From Streptomyces erythrochromogenes (GTDB taxonomy: Bacteria > Actinomycetota > Actinomycetes > Streptomycetales > Streptomycetaceae), in the NCBI RefSeq assembly GCF_036170895.1, contig NZ_CP108036.1, positions 8,157,501 through 8,221,500 on the forward strand: a stretch of DNA of 64,000 nucleotides, read 5' to 3'. This document shows, in pieces, positions 1 through 8,346 of the stretch. Made by a program: the position numbers and the translations under genes. Below the pieces are notes generated by a model, which worked only from the letters and a program-made list of their open reading frames with translations, ran no database searches and was not told where the DNA came from. Position 1 is the stretch's first letter. Every line of letters starts with the position of its first letter.

Positions 1-380
1 TCCACGTCACCCCCGTGATCGCCGCCTGGCACGACGGGGTCATGTACTTCTCCACCGGACCGGAGGAGCAGAAGGCGAAGAACCTGGCGCACGACGGCCA
101 CTGCGCGCTGACCACCGGGGGGAACTCGCTCACCGAAGGCCTGGACCTCGTGGTCGAGGGCAGGGCGCAGCAGATCTCGGATCCTGCCCGGCTGGAGGAG
201 GTGATCACGGCGTACGAGACGAAGTACGGTGCGCACATCACCTCCCCCGAGGGCACCTTCCACGGCATCGACGACGCGTTCCGGCAGGGAACCGCGGTGG
301 TGTTCGCGGTGGCCCCGACCACGGCGTACGGGTTCGGCCGCGACGGCGGCGTCTACAGCCACACCCGGTGGACCTTCTGA
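1..380 (+). CDS. pyridoxamine 5'-phosphate oxidase-like protein (5' end outside window)
   Basis: The reading frame is open from the first base, so only the C-terminal part (about 126 residues) is present; the start lies upstream of the window. The visible sequence (HVTPVIAAWHDG, then YFSTGPEEQKAKNL and ALTTGGN) follows the split-barrel pattern of the PPOX flavin-binding family. Members use FMN or F420, or act as flavin/haem-binding stress proteins. The Trp-containing end (SHTRWTF) is usual for this family. The cofactor cannot be settled from this part. The gene runs tail-to-tail into the sigma factor on the opposite strand, 18 bp away. Confidence 0.8.
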   Translation, partial: HVTPVIAAWHDGVMYFSTGPEEQKAKNLAHDGHCALTTGGNSLTEGLDLVVEGRAQQISDPARLEEVITAYETKYGAHITSPEGTFHGIDDAFRQGTAVVFAVAPTTAYGFGRDGGVYSHTRWTF

Positions 381-398
381 GCAAGCCCACCCCTCGAC

Positions 399-1556
399 TC
401 ACCCGGACGGGCCGGCGTTCAGCCGGGCGTTGATCCGGGCGGCCTGACGCGTCAGATGGTCGCGTTCGGCGAGGTTCGGAGCCTTCAGGGCCGCTTCCGC
501 GTACAGCCGCGCCGCCGTCGCCGGGTCACCGTCGCGCTCGTGGAGGTACGCAGCCACCGCGGTGTGGCGGGGCAGCGTGCCGTCCACCGCCGCGAGCGCC
601 GCCAGGCCGGCCCGCGGCCCGTCGGCCTCGCCGACGGCCACCGCGCGGTTGAGCCGTACGACCGGGCTGTCGGTCAGGCGTGCGAGCTCGTCGTACCACT
701 CGACGATCTGCGGCCAGTCGGTCTCCCCGGCGGTGGGCGCGTCCGCATGGAGCGCCGCGATGGCGGCCTGGGCCTGGAACTCACCCAGCCGGTCGCGGGC
801 CAGCGCCCCCTGCAGCACCGCGACGCCCTCGGCGATCATCCTCGTGTCCCACCGGCCCCGGTCCTGCCCGGCGAGCGGCACCAGGCCGCCGTCGGCCGCG
901 GTGCGAGCGGCCCGCCGGGCATGGTGGAGCAGCATGAGCGCGAGCAGCCCCGCCACCTCGGGATGGTCCACGCGGGCCGCCAGCTGCCGGGTGAGCCGGA
1001 TGGCCTCCGCAGCGAGGTCGACGTCGCCGGAGTAGCCCTCGTTGAACACCAGGTACAGGACGCGCAGCACGGTGGCGACGTCACCGGGCTGGTCGAACCG
1101 CACTCCGGAGACGGTGCGCTTGGCCCGGCTGATCCGCTGCGCCATGGTCGCCTCGGGCACCAGATAAGCCTGGGCGATCTGGCGGGTGCTGAGCCCGCCG
1201 ACGGCCCGCAGCGTGAGCGCGACCGCGGACGACGGCGTCAGCGACGGGTGCGCGCACAGGAAGTAGAGCTGGAGCGTGTCGTCCGCCGCGGGTGCGGGGC
1301 CGGGCGTCGGCTCCCGGTCGACGAGGTCCTCCCGCCGGCGGCGGGAGGCGTCCGCCCGGGTCGCGTCGAGGAACCGGCGCCACGCCACGGTGACCAGCCA
1401 GCCCTTCGCGTCCCGCGGCGGGTCGTCGGGCCAGACGCGGACCGCCTCGACCAGCGCGTCCTGGACGGCGGCGCCGGCCGCCGCGAAATCGGCTCCGCGG
1501 CGGACGAGGACGGCGAGCACGCCGGGCGTGAGGCTCCGCAGGAGGACCTCGTTCAT
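399..1556 (-). CDS. ECF RNA polymerase sigma factor, ECF42 type
   Basis: 385 residues, about twice a classical ECF sigma factor. The N-terminal half carries sigma-2 (DALVEAVRVWPDDPPRDAKGWLVTVA) and sigma-4 (LTLRAVGGLSTRQIAQAYLVPEATMAQRISRAK). The C-terminal half is a helical TPR-like extension (VRLNRAVAVGEADGPRAGLAALAAVDG, then YLHERDGDPATAARLYAEAA). This architecture defines the ECF42 group, in which the extension is needed for activity and no anti-sigma factor is encoded. The gene starts 7 bp after the stop of the DGPF-domain gene, the standard ECF42 partner, so the two are one transcription unit. The target genes are not evident; ECF42 factors usually control their own DGPF genes. Confidence 0.9.
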   Translation of the reverse strand: MNEVLLRSLTPGVLAVLVRRGADFAAAGAAVQDALVEAVRVWPDDPPRDAKGWLVTVAWRRFLDATRADASRRRREDLVDREPTPGPAPAADDTLQLYFLCAHPSLTPSSAVALTLRAVGGLSTRQIAQAYLVPEATMAQRISRAKRTVSGVRFDQPGDVATVLRVLYLVFNEGYSGDVDLAAEAIRLTRQLAARVDHPEVAGLLALMLLHHARRAARTAADGGLVPLAGQDRGRWDTRMIAEGVAVLQGALARDRLGEFQAQAAIAALHADAPTAGETDWPQIVEWYDELARLTDSPVVRLNRAVAVGEADGPRAGLAALAAVDGTLPRHTAVAAYLHERDGDPATAARLYAEAALKAPNLAERDHLTRQAARINARLNAGPSG

Positions 1557-1563
1557 CCCGGGG

Positions 1564-1971
1564 TCACTCCGTGATGGTGGGCGGCGCGGACAGGAACGGG
1601 CGCACCTCGAGCCACTCGTGGATCGGCTTCCCGCCCGCCCCCGGAGCGGCCGACAGCTCCCCGGCCAGCTCTACGGCGCGCTCGTAGCCGTCGACGTCGA
1701 TCACCATCCAGCCGGCGATCAGGTCCTTGGTCTCGGCGAACGGCCCGTCGGTGACAGGCGGCCGCCCCTCACCGTCGTACCGGACCCACGCCCCCTCGGG
1801 CGCCAGCGCCTGTCCGTCGACGAACTCGCCGGTCTTCTCGAGCCGCGCCGCGAAGTCGTTCATGTACTGCACGTGGTCGGAGATCTCGTCCTGCGTCCAC
1901 CGGTCCATGGGCACGTCGTTGACCGCAGCGGGGGCGCCTCGGTAGTGCTTGAGCAGCAGGTACTTCGCCAT
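1564..1971 (-). CDS. YCII-related DGPF-domain protein, ECF42 partner
   Basis: 135 residues, a single dimeric alpha/beta-barrel domain of the YCII-related family. The diagnostic DGPFAETKD motif is at about residues 76-84, followed by GWMVIDVDGYERAVELA. The start MAKYLLLKHYRG is preceded by a GAGGAG ribosome site about 6 bp upstream. Genes of this type sit directly upstream of ECF42 sigma genes and are their usual regulatory targets. Their biochemical role is not established. It is the first gene of the two-gene operon with the sigma factor. Confidence 0.88.
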   Translation of the reverse strand: MAKYLLLKHYRGAPAAVNDVPMDRWTQDEISDHVQYMNDFAARLEKTGEFVDGQALAPEGAWVRYDGEGRPPVTDGPFAETKDLIAGWMVIDVDGYERAVELAGELSAAPGAGGKPIHEWLEVRPFLSAPPTITE

Positions 1972-2243
1972 GGTGCATCTCCTCGGTGCTGGTGCGACCC
2001 ATTCTGGTCGCCTTCACACCGGGGACGGAGCAGGAAACCGCTTCTCGACATCCCGGCCATGACTTTTTCGGCGGAACGCGCCGGACCGGGCGGAGCGACC
2101 ATCGAAATGATGATGCCCGGGCGCCAGTCGGGCTGAGCGCCGCACGCCTGCGCCCCCTCGGCGGGCAGTGGCTCTACCGTGCCAGCAACCCGTCCACATG
2201 CCGGACTGCGTCCCACCGCTCCGGCGTTCCCTTGGAGGTCATG

Positions 2244-2516
2244 ATGTCCCGCCCATCACAGCCGTTCGGCACGGTCGTCAGCACCGCCGGCGTCAACCTG
2301 CGGCAGTATCCGAGCACGGACTCCTCCGTCGTCGGCAACCTGACCCACGGTACCGAGATCGGTCTGCACAGCAAGGTGCACGCCCAGACCATCGACGGCA
2401 ACAGCATCTGGTACCTGCTGCGTGACGAGGCCGTCTGGGTCGCGGCGCGCCACGTCGACAACACCGGAGAGGTGCCGCTGTCCAAGGACGTCCATCCGGC
2501 TTCCCCCCAGGGCTGA
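2244..2516 (+). CDS. small SH3-like domain protein
   Basis: About 90 residues. The segment GVNLRQYPSTDSSVVGNLTHGTEIGL, then WYLLRDEAVWVAARHV, is a bacterial SH3 (SH3b) fold, normally a binding module for peptidoglycan or peptides. Two ATGs occur in tandem at 2241 and 2244; the second is better spaced (5 bp) from the GGAGG at 2234-2238. No signal peptide or membrane helix is visible, so the protein may be cytoplasmic or exported by another route. It stands alone and ends in a strong hairpin terminator. Confidence 0.7.
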   Translation: MSRPSQPFGTVVSTAGVNLRQYPSTDSSVVGNLTHGTEIGLHSKVHAQTIDGNSIWYLLRDEAVWVAARHVDNTGEVPLSKDVHPASPQG

Positions 2517-2535
2517 GAGGCCGGACGTCGCACGG

Positions 2536-2567
2536 AAGGGGGCGCGGAGTGTTGTCCGCGCCCCCTT
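2536..2567 (+). terminator. hairpin terminator after the SH3-like gene
   Basis: The 5' arm AAGGGGGCGCGGA (2536-2548) pairs perfectly with TCCGCGCCCCCTT (2555-2567) around a 6-nt loop GTGTTG. It lies 20 bp after the stop codon. Confidence 0.8.
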
Positions 2568-2706
2568 TGCCCAGCGTCCGTGGTGGCGGACCGGAACGGC
2601 CGGGATGGCCCGTGGGGGGACCCCGGCCGGAGCGGGCGCCGCTCCCAAGGGGGGACGACGGGTCGATGACGTCAGTCCTTACGACTGCCCTTCGGTGTGC
2701 TGGGGT

Positions 2707-3009
2707 TCAGGAGCCGGTGTTGACGTTCGCCGTGGCGACCGCCCCCGTGCCCGCACCCCACTTGTCGAGTGCCTTCTGGTACGAACCGTCCGCGATGCTC
2801 GCCGCCAGGGCGGCCTTGAGGGCGTCGCGCAGTTCGGGGTCGTCCTTGGCCACGGCGATTCCGAAGGGGCCGGCCCGGATCTGGTTGCCGACGACCTCGA
2901 AGGCGTTTCCGCCGTCGGCCTTGAGGGCCAGGTAGGCGGCCACGGGGTAGTCGTTGATCCCTGCGACGGCGCCGCCCGCCTTCACGCGCGTCTGCGCCTC
3001 GGCGTCCGT
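2707..3009 (-). pseudogene. C-terminal remnant of an amino-acid ABC transporter binding protein
   Basis: The readable protein, TDAEAQTRVKAGGAVAGINDYPVAAYLALK followed by AGPFGIAVAKDDPELRDALKAALAASIADGSYQKALDKWG, matches the last third of family 3 solute-binding proteins. That includes the second-lobe pattern ending in the K-x-L-x-KWG helix. Nothing in any frame upstream resembles the signal peptide or first lobe; instead the sequence runs into the end of the decarboxylase gene. The only possible start is an internal GTG, so the protein would lack most of the ligand site. I read it as a 5'-deleted pseudogene. Confidence 0.75.
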
Positions 3010-3070
3010 CGGGGGGAAGGGTGGGGAGGGGGCGGTGCGGGACGCCGGGCGGTCGGTCGGCCCCGCGGTC

Positions 3071-4576
3071 TCAGGCGACGACGCGCAGGCGCGTCACGCC
3101 CGGGTCGAGCGCACCGCGTACGTGGCCGTTCGGCGCGGCCGCGGTCCGCTGGAGGAACCGGACGACCTCGGCGGTGATGACCTCGCCCGGCAGGACGTTG
3201 GGGATGCCCGGCGGGTACGCGGCCAGCGTGTCCGCGGAGATCCGGCCGACGGCCTCCTCGGCGGCCACGACGCGGGTGGGACTCAGGAACGCCTCGCGGG
3301 CGGTGAGCTTCGTGAGGCCGGGCTCCGGCAGCCGCAGCATGCCGCCGGCGCCGTCCGGGTCGGTGAGCGGGGAGGGCAGGGTGTGCAGTGCCTCGACGAA
3401 CCGGTCGGTGTCGGGGGCGGATCCCGCACCGATCACGGCGACGATCGCCGCGTCGGTTGCCACCTCGACCATGATCTGGTGGTCCCGGAAGAGTCGGCGC
3501 CGGGCCTCGTGGCCCGTGATCCCGCCGGCTCGGGTGTCGATCGCGATCCGCAGCGGATCGGCGCCGACGATGTCGGGGAAGACGTGGAATCCGTCGCTCA
3601 CCACCGTGAAGCGGCCCAGCGCGCGGACGGCGCTCCGCACCCGGTCCGCGGCCCCGACACTGCCGCCCGTCGCCTCGGCGTCGGCGACCAGACTCCTCCG
3701 GGCGAGATCCAGCGACGCCGTCAGCAGGGCACTCGCGCTGGTGGACTGGACCAGCCGGAACGCCCGGTCCACGAGCGGTTCGAGCCGGTCCGCGAAGGGG
3801 CCCTCCGCCAGGTGGAGCATCGCCGACTGCGTCAGGCTGCCCGCCAGTTTGTGCGTACTGGAGGTCACCAGGTCCGCGCCCAGGGACAGCGCACGCCCGG
3901 GAAGGGCCGGATGGAAACCGAAGTGCGATCCCCACGCCTCGTCGACGATCAGCGGGACCCCCGCGGCATGGGCGGCGTCCGCGATGGCGCGGACGTCGGC
4001 GACCGCGCCGAAGTAGCTCGGCGAGACGATGTACACGGCGGCCGCGTCCGGCGTCCGCTCCAGCGCCGCCGCCACGTCCACGGCGGTCACACCGTGGGCG
4101 ATGCCCTGCTCGGGGTCGACGGACGGCTGGACGAAGACGGCGTCCATGCCGGACAGCACCAGCCCGTCGATCACGCTGGAGTGCACGCTGCGCTGCACGA
4201 CGAGCGTGCGCCCCAGGGCGGGGGCGACCATCGAGGCGATCTGGTTGCCCTGCGAGGCGCCGTTCGTCAGGAACCACGTGCGGTGCGCCCCCCAGGCCTC
4301 GGCCGCCAGCTCCAGGGCCCGGTCCAGCGGGGTGCCCGGGCCGAGGTCGATGCCGTCGAGCAGCGGAGGGAAGTCCAGCGCCGTGATCCTCGCCCCGAAG
4401 AAGCCGGCGAGGTCCGAGCCGGGGGTCGCGGCGTGCCCGGGGACGTTCAGCCTCAGCCAGTCCCGTCCGGCATGGCGCAGCACGGCCTCGGCGTACGGGG
4501 CGTCCAGCTGGCCGGCGGCGGTGCCGGAGGGGATGGAGGTGGGGGAGTAAGGGGTGTGCTGATCGGTCGTTCTCAT
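3071..4576 (-). CDS. Orn/Lys/Arg decarboxylase-family PLP enzyme
   Basis: 501 residues of fold-type I PLP enzyme, related to the Orn/Lys/Arg decarboxylase major domain. Visible features are the glycine-rich PLP region FLTNGASQGNQIA (102-114), the VDEAWGSHF aspartate motif (D212) and the Schiff-base lysine in SSTHKLAGS (K243). A decarboxylase C-terminal domain follows (GEVITAEVVRFL). The likely reaction is decarboxylation of a basic or other amino acid; the substrate cannot be read off. ATG at 4576 was chosen because upstream in-frame sequence overlaps the divergent regulator gene; an in-frame GTG at 4582 is possible. It is divergent from a LysR gene that probably controls it. Confidence 0.85.
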   Translation of the reverse strand: MRTTDQHTPYSPTSIPSGTAAGQLDAPYAEAVLRHAGRDWLRLNVPGHAATPGSDLAGFFGARITALDFPPLLDGIDLGPGTPLDRALELAAEAWGAHRTWFLTNGASQGNQIASMVAPALGRTLVVQRSVHSSVIDGLVLSGMDAVFVQPSVDPEQGIAHGVTAVDVAAALERTPDAAAVYIVSPSYFGAVADVRAIADAAHAAGVPLIVDEAWGSHFGFHPALPGRALSLGADLVTSSTHKLAGSLTQSAMLHLAEGPFADRLEPLVDRAFRLVQSTSASALLTASLDLARRSLVADAEATGGSVGAADRVRSAVRALGRFTVVSDGFHVFPDIVGADPLRIAIDTRAGGITGHEARRRLFRDHQIMVEVATDAAIVAVIGAGSAPDTDRFVEALHTLPSPLTDPDGAGGMLRLPEPGLTKLTAREAFLSPTRVVAAEEAVGRISADTLAAYPPGIPNVLPGEVITAEVVRFLQRTAAAPNGHVRGALDPGVTRLRVVA

Positions 4577-4641
4577 GTTCACGGTGGGAGCGTGACAGCC
4601 TTCGCCCCATCGAAGAAGGATGGGCTTTTCGTTACCCCTCC

Positions 4642-4654
4642 ATAGGATGTCTAT
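4642..4654. promoter_or_regulatory. candidate LysR-type dyad next to the regulator start
   Basis: ATAG (4642-4645) and CTAT (4651-4654) form a short inverted repeat with a 5-bp spacer, immediately before the ATG of the LysR gene. It lies in the 78-bp divergent region shared with the decarboxylase. LysR regulators bind interrupted dyads in such regions; the assignment is inferential. Confidence 0.3.
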
Positions 4655-5572
4655 ATGCTCGACGTCAGGCATCTCCAGGTCCTGCGGTCCATCGCGCAGG
4701 AGGGCTCGCTCGCCGCGGCCGGCCGCGCACTGCACTACAGCCAGCCCACGATCACCCACCACCTCTCAGCCCTGGAAGCCCACTTCAGTGCCCGGCTCGT
4801 CCAGCGCGGGCCGCGCGGGGCCACGCTGACCGAACTCGGCGAAGCCCTGCTGCCGCACGCCGAGGCCGTACTGGAGCGACTGCGTCAGGCCGAGCTGGAG
4901 GTGCGCAGCCTCGCCGAGCGCGGCGCGCGTACGCTGCACATCGGTACGTTTCCCACGGCGGGCGCACTGCTGCTCGCGCCCGCGGTCAAGCGCCTCCACC
5001 GCCAAGGGGTGCACATCTCGCTCACCGAGGGCGAACTCCCGCTGCTGCTGCGCGGGTTGAAAGCCCGCGAGCTCGATGCAGCCCTCGTCTTCTCGCAGCC
5101 CGGCGACCGCCTCGACCTCGACGAGGACTTCGAGGTCCACCCGCTGCTGGCCGATCCGCTCCTCCTGGTCATGCCGGAGGACCACCCGTGTGCATCGCTG
5201 GACCGGGTACCCCTCGGCGAGCTGCGGGACACCGCGTGGGTGGGCGCGGCCGATCCCCACGACCCGTGCGACCGCGTGCTCGCCTGGGCGTGTGCCCAAG
5301 AGGGGTACGAGCCCCTGCATGCGATGCGCACCGACGACTACGCGGTGGTCCAGGGCCTCGTCGCGGCGGGGACGGGCGTGGCCCTCGTACCGCGGCTCGC
5401 CCTGGGACACCCCCGGCCCGACCTCGCGGTACGGTCCCTTGCCCACCCCGACCTCGCCCGCGAGATCAGCGTCGCCTTACTGCGCTCCACCTCGGCCGCC
5501 GCCGCGCAGGAGCTGATCGCGGCCCTGCAGGAACAGGCCGCCTTGATCACGGAGCGCTGGGCCGCGACGTAG
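4655..5572 (+). CDS. LysR family transcriptional regulator
   Basis: 305 residues. The N-terminal winged helix is clear (MLDVRHLQVLRSIAQEGSLAAAGRALHYSQPTITHHLSALE). It is followed by a periplasmic-binding-like effector domain (IGTFPTAGALLLAPAVKRLH, and VAAGTGVALVPRLAL near the end). The gene is divergent from the PLP decarboxylase, the usual arrangement for a LysR regulator and its target; the effector may be the enzyme's substrate or product. Only a weak AGGAT site precedes the ATG. It converges on the ABC transporter operon with a shared hairpin terminator between them. Confidence 0.92.
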   Translation: MLDVRHLQVLRSIAQEGSLAAAGRALHYSQPTITHHLSALEAHFSARLVQRGPRGATLTELGEALLPHAEAVLERLRQAELEVRSLAERGARTLHIGTFPTAGALLLAPAVKRLHRQGVHISLTEGELPLLLRGLKARELDAALVFSQPGDRLDLDEDFEVHPLLADPLLLVMPEDHPCASLDRVPLGELRDTAWVGAADPHDPCDRVLAWACAQEGYEPLHAMRTDDYAVVQGLVAAGTGVALVPRLALGHPRPDLAVRSLAHPDLAREISVALLRSTSAAAAQELIAALQEQAALITERWAAT

Positions 5573-5659
5573 CCCCCGGCCGGTGGCCGTGTGTGCGGCG
5601 GTCACCCCGCTGTTCCTCCGCGCCGGGCGTTCTCGCCGCGGCGGTGGCCCCTGGTGGAG

Positions 5660-5688
5660 CCGCGGGCAGGGGGGAGCCCTGCCCGCGG
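5660..5688. terminator. bidirectional hairpin terminator
   Basis: CCGCGGGCAGGG (5660-5671) pairs perfectly with CCCTGCCCGCGG (5677-5688) around a 5-nt loop. It sits between the convergent LysR gene and the ABC permease gene. Confidence 0.75.
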
Positions 5689-5702
5689 GCGGGTGACAGG
5701 CC

Positions 5703-6569
5703 TCAGCGGTGCCGGCGGCGCAGGAGCGCGAAGGCCGTGAGGATCGCGACGGCGGCGAGGGTCAGCAGGATCGCGCTCTCGACCAGTTGCAGCGGCCAGA
5801 AGTGGGATTCGGGGTGGTGGCGGATCCCGATGCGGTCGACCGGACCGGAGAAGTCCCAGACGTTCCCGCCGCGCACGGGCCCGTCGAGGGCGGGCCAGAA
5901 GCGGGGGCGGAGCACGGTGAGGGTCACCCCGACGGTCCCGACCAGGGCCAGGGCCGCGGCCATGGCGGGGACCGTGCGACCGATCACCAGGCCGGCCAGC
6001 GCGCCGACGGCGATGCCGAGGAGGGCGTAGGCCACCGCCACCGGTCCGATCGCCCCGTAGAAGGGAAAGGCGTACCAGTGGATGGGGTACCAGGTGTCCA
6101 GGGTTCCGCGCCGGATCCAAGCCGCCAGCACCGCGAATGCGGGCAGCAGGAGCAGCACGGCGGCGACCGGCACCGCCAGCCTGGCGGCGAGCCAGCGGGC
6201 CGGGCTGACCGACTGGGTCCACTGGAGTCGGTATGTTCCGGATTCCAGCTCGCGCCCGATCAGTGGGCCCGCCGCGAACGCGGCGAGGAGCAGGGGCAGC
6301 GCCGTAACGGCGAGCGCGACGAAGTGGAACACCTTCTGGAAGTACAGGCTGCGGGAGAGGAAGCCGCGGACCTGGATGCCGCAGCCGGGGACCGTCCGCT
6401 CCACCGTGCAGCCGGTCGCAGCGAGTTCCTCGGCCCATGACTGGACGTACCAGCGGCCGGCGGGCAGGGCGAGGGCGGCGAGCAGCACCAGGGCGACCGC
6501 GGCCCACAGCGCGTGGCGGTGCAGGCGGACCGTGACCCGGAAGGGGCCATGCAGATCGGAGGGCGTCAT
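5703..6569 (-). CDS. ABC-2 type transporter permease
   Basis: 288 residues with about six hydrophobic segments: one near residues 22-42, a cluster from 85, and further pairs at about 145-165, 180-200, 205-225 and 260-282. A cytoplasmic motif, IGRELESGTYRLQWTQSVSPARWLAARL, is typical of ABC-2 permeases. It is the last gene of a GntR-ATPase-permease operon. Its ATG overlaps the ATPase stop by 4 bp, so translation is probably coupled. Partner and substrate are unknown; YtrA-type operons of this layout usually answer envelope stress or cell-wall antibiotics. Confidence 0.85.
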   Translation of the reverse strand: MTPSDLHGPFRVTVRLHRHALWAAVALVLLAALALPAGRWYVQSWAEELAATGCTVERTVPGCGIQVRGFLSRSLYFQKVFHFVALAVTALPLLLAAFAAGPLIGRELESGTYRLQWTQSVSPARWLAARLAVPVAAVLLLLPAFAVLAAWIRRGTLDTWYPIHWYAFPFYGAIGPVAVAYALLGIAVGALAGLVIGRTVPAMAAALALVGTVGVTLTVLRPRFWPALDGPVRGGNVWDFSGPVDRIGIRHHPESHFWPLQLVESAILLTLAAVAILTAFALLRRRHR

Positions 6570-7075
6570 GCCGCTGCCTCCAGGTCGCCGACCGGGCCGC
6601 CGAGCGGGTCCACACCGGAAACGGCTTCGTCGAGGAGTAACAGCGTCGGCCGCTTGCCGAGGGCCAGGGCCGGAGCCGGCCGGGAACGCCGGCCGCGGGA
6701 CAGAGCGCGGCCGCGTCGGGCCGGATCGGGGCCGCCGGCCTCCATGAGCGTGCCCGCGGCGACCTGGTCCCGGTCCCAGCGGCCGGGATCCACGTCGGCG
6801 CCCGTGCGCAGGGTCTCGGCGATCGTCGGCTGCGGGTGGAGCGGCTCGCCCTGGGGGACGTGGGCGATGGCCTCGCGGGCCGGGGCCGTCAGGGTGCCTT
6901 CGGTGGGCTTCAGCACACCCGCGGCCAGGGCCGGCAGGGTGGACCTGCCGGCTCCGTCGGGGCCGCTCGGGCCGCACACGCGGCCGGCGGGGAGCCTGAA
7001 GGAACAGTCCTTCAGGGTCCATCTGCCGCGGCGGAACCTCCGTTTCAGGCCGTGCGCTTCGATGGCTGCGGTCAT
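6566..7075 (-). CDS. ABC transporter ATPase, short and degenerate
   Basis: 169 residues against roughly 230-300 expected. Recognisable are a Walker A region GPSGPDGAGRST (35-46) in which the catalytic lysine is Arg (R44), a Q-loop region (HVPQGEP), a signature region reading LSRGRR instead of LSGGQ, Walker B LLLLDE (145-150) and D-loop SGVDP. The protein stops about a dozen residues later, without an H-loop histidine. The gene is held by 4-bp overlaps with both the regulator and the permease. Either it is a decaying ATPase in a still-ordered operon, or it has a non-catalytic role. Confidence 0.75.
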   Translation of the reverse strand: MTAAIEAHGLKRRFRRGRWTLKDCSFRLPAGRVCGPSGPDGAGRSTLPALAAGVLKPTEGTLTAPAREAIAHVPQGEPLHPQPTIAETLRTGADVDPGRWDRDQVAAGTLMEAGGPDPARRGRALSRGRRSRPAPALALGKRPTLLLLDEAVSGVDPLGGPVGDLEAAA

Positions 7076-7473
7076 CCTTCGTCCCCCCGGTTCGGTTCAC
7101 TGTCGGATCCGCTCAGTACAGAGGTGAACAGTGCGGTGATGTCGTCCTGCTCCAGGCCGGCTTGGCGCGCCCGTGCGAGCCACTGGGCGAGTTCGGTGCG
7201 CAGCGCGGCGTCTGCGGCCCTGCCCTCGCCCAGCGTCCGCCGGACGAAGGTGCCGAGCCCCCTGCGGCCCTCCACCAGGCCCTCGCGTTCGAGCTCGCGG
7301 TAGGCCTTGAGCACGGTGTTGGGGTTGATGGCGAGTGCCTCGACCACCTCACGGGCGGTGGGCAGCCGGTCCCCGGTCTCCAGCAGGCCCAGACGCAGAG
7401 CCTGTTTGGTCTGCTGGACGATCTGGAGATACGTGGCCACACCACTGCGCCGGTCGATGCGGTACTCGATCAC
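7072..7473 (-). CDS. GntR family regulator, YtrA subfamily
   Basis: 133 residues. The GntR winged helix is at the N-terminus (YLQIVQQTKQALRLGLLETGDRLPTAREVVEALAINPNTVLKAYRELEREGLVEGRRGLGTFV), with only a short C-terminal helical dimerisation segment, as in the YtrA subgroup. The start is GTG at 7473, about 10 bp after AGGAGG. It is first in the operon with the ATPase and permease, and the stop overlaps the ATPase start by 4 bp. YtrA members usually repress their own ABC operon. Confidence 0.9.
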   Translation of the reverse strand: MIEYRIDRRSGVATYLQIVQQTKQALRLGLLETGDRLPTAREVVEALAINPNTVLKAYRELEREGLVEGRRGLGTFVRRTLGEGRAADAALRTELAQWLARARQAGLEQDDITALFTSVLSGSDSEPNRGDEG

Positions 7474-7679
7474 GCCTGCTCATCCTCCTTTCACTAAGGA
7501 AGTGGTGAAAGGGTGCGTGGTGGGCACCCCGACTGTCAATGGTTGTCAAGCCACGGGATGCGGGGACGTGCCCCGTCCGGCACGGCGGGGCCTACTGGAA
7601 TCGGGCGGCGCCGTGCACAGGAGGACGGGCGCAGCCGCCCGGGATCGACGGGCACGCACATCAGGGGTCAGTCGTGGCG

Positions 7680-8207
7680 ATGGTAGGACTGTTCTGGATC
7701 ACCGAAGAATCCGTGCACCTGGGTTCCCCACCGGATGCCGAGGAGCACTACGTCCGCATCACCTCCGAGGGGGTGCAGGCGCGCGACGGGGACGGCACTC
7801 GGGCGTGGCCGTGGTCGGGACTGCGTTCCGCGGTGGTGGAGGCCGCGCCCGTGGAGGGCGAGGCGGGAGGCGGCGGGCGCTTTCTGGCAGCGGTGCTGGA
7901 AGCGGTGGTCACGCTGGGATCGAGCTACGGCGGTGGGACACCGCCGCAGATGCTCCTGGTCCTCGAATCGGACGACGGCACGGAGGAGGTGCGGGTCTGG
8001 GCGGCGGCCAAGGGCTACACCTCGCAGGAGATCGCCCTGTCCCAGCGCCTCCTGACCCGGTTCCGGGAGGGCGCGGCAGACCCAGGGACCCTCATGGCCT
8101 GGAGCCGGGACCACGGCGGTACGCCGAGACCGCCCGAGCGCGAAGCCCTCCTGCGGGAGTGGGTGGGGACGGAGAACCCCGGGACGGAAGACGGCGTCCA
8201 GCGCTGA
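7680..8207 (+). CDS. hypothetical protein
   Basis: 175 residues from ATG 7680 (an in-frame GTG at 7674 is an alternative). No family is recognised. The N-terminal half is beta-rich with a 'HYVRITSEGVQARDGDGTRAWPWSGLRSAVVEAAP' pattern reminiscent of PH-like domains. The C-terminal part is helical and charged (IALSQRLLTRFREGA). There is no signal peptide or membrane helix. Codon use is normal for the replicon. It is divergent from the GntR operon. Confidence 0.6.
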   Translation: MVGLFWITEESVHLGSPPDAEEHYVRITSEGVQARDGDGTRAWPWSGLRSAVVEAAPVEGEAGGGGRFLAAVLEAVVTLGSSYGGGTPPQMLLVLESDDGTEEVRVWAAAKGYTSQEIALSQRLLTRFREGAADPGTLMAWSRDHGGTPRPPEREALLREWVGTENPGTEDGVQR

Positions 8208-8346
8208 TCAAGGGCTCGACGAAGGTCACGCCCGCGTCGGCGGTGGCCCGCGTGAATGGATGCGCCGGAAGTGATGTACCGATGCAACCATCTGCGCAGT
8301 TCGAGCGTCTGCTGTGGCGAAGAAACGTTTCCAGGGGGTTTTGTCT

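Noticed and set aside
456-1574. Long plus-strand frame opposite the ECF42 gene
   Set aside because: Antisense shadow of a well-supported sigma factor; low-complexity Arg/Gly/Val composition and no family pattern.
3071-4762. Start at 4762 for the decarboxylase, giving 563 residues
   Set aside because: The extra 62 residues lie antisense within the LysR gene and do not look like protein; ATG 4576 fits family length.
8314-8346. GTG 8314 as start of the ALF protein
   Set aside because: Puts 11 basic residues before an otherwise perfect signal peptide; GTG 8347 has a better ribosome site.
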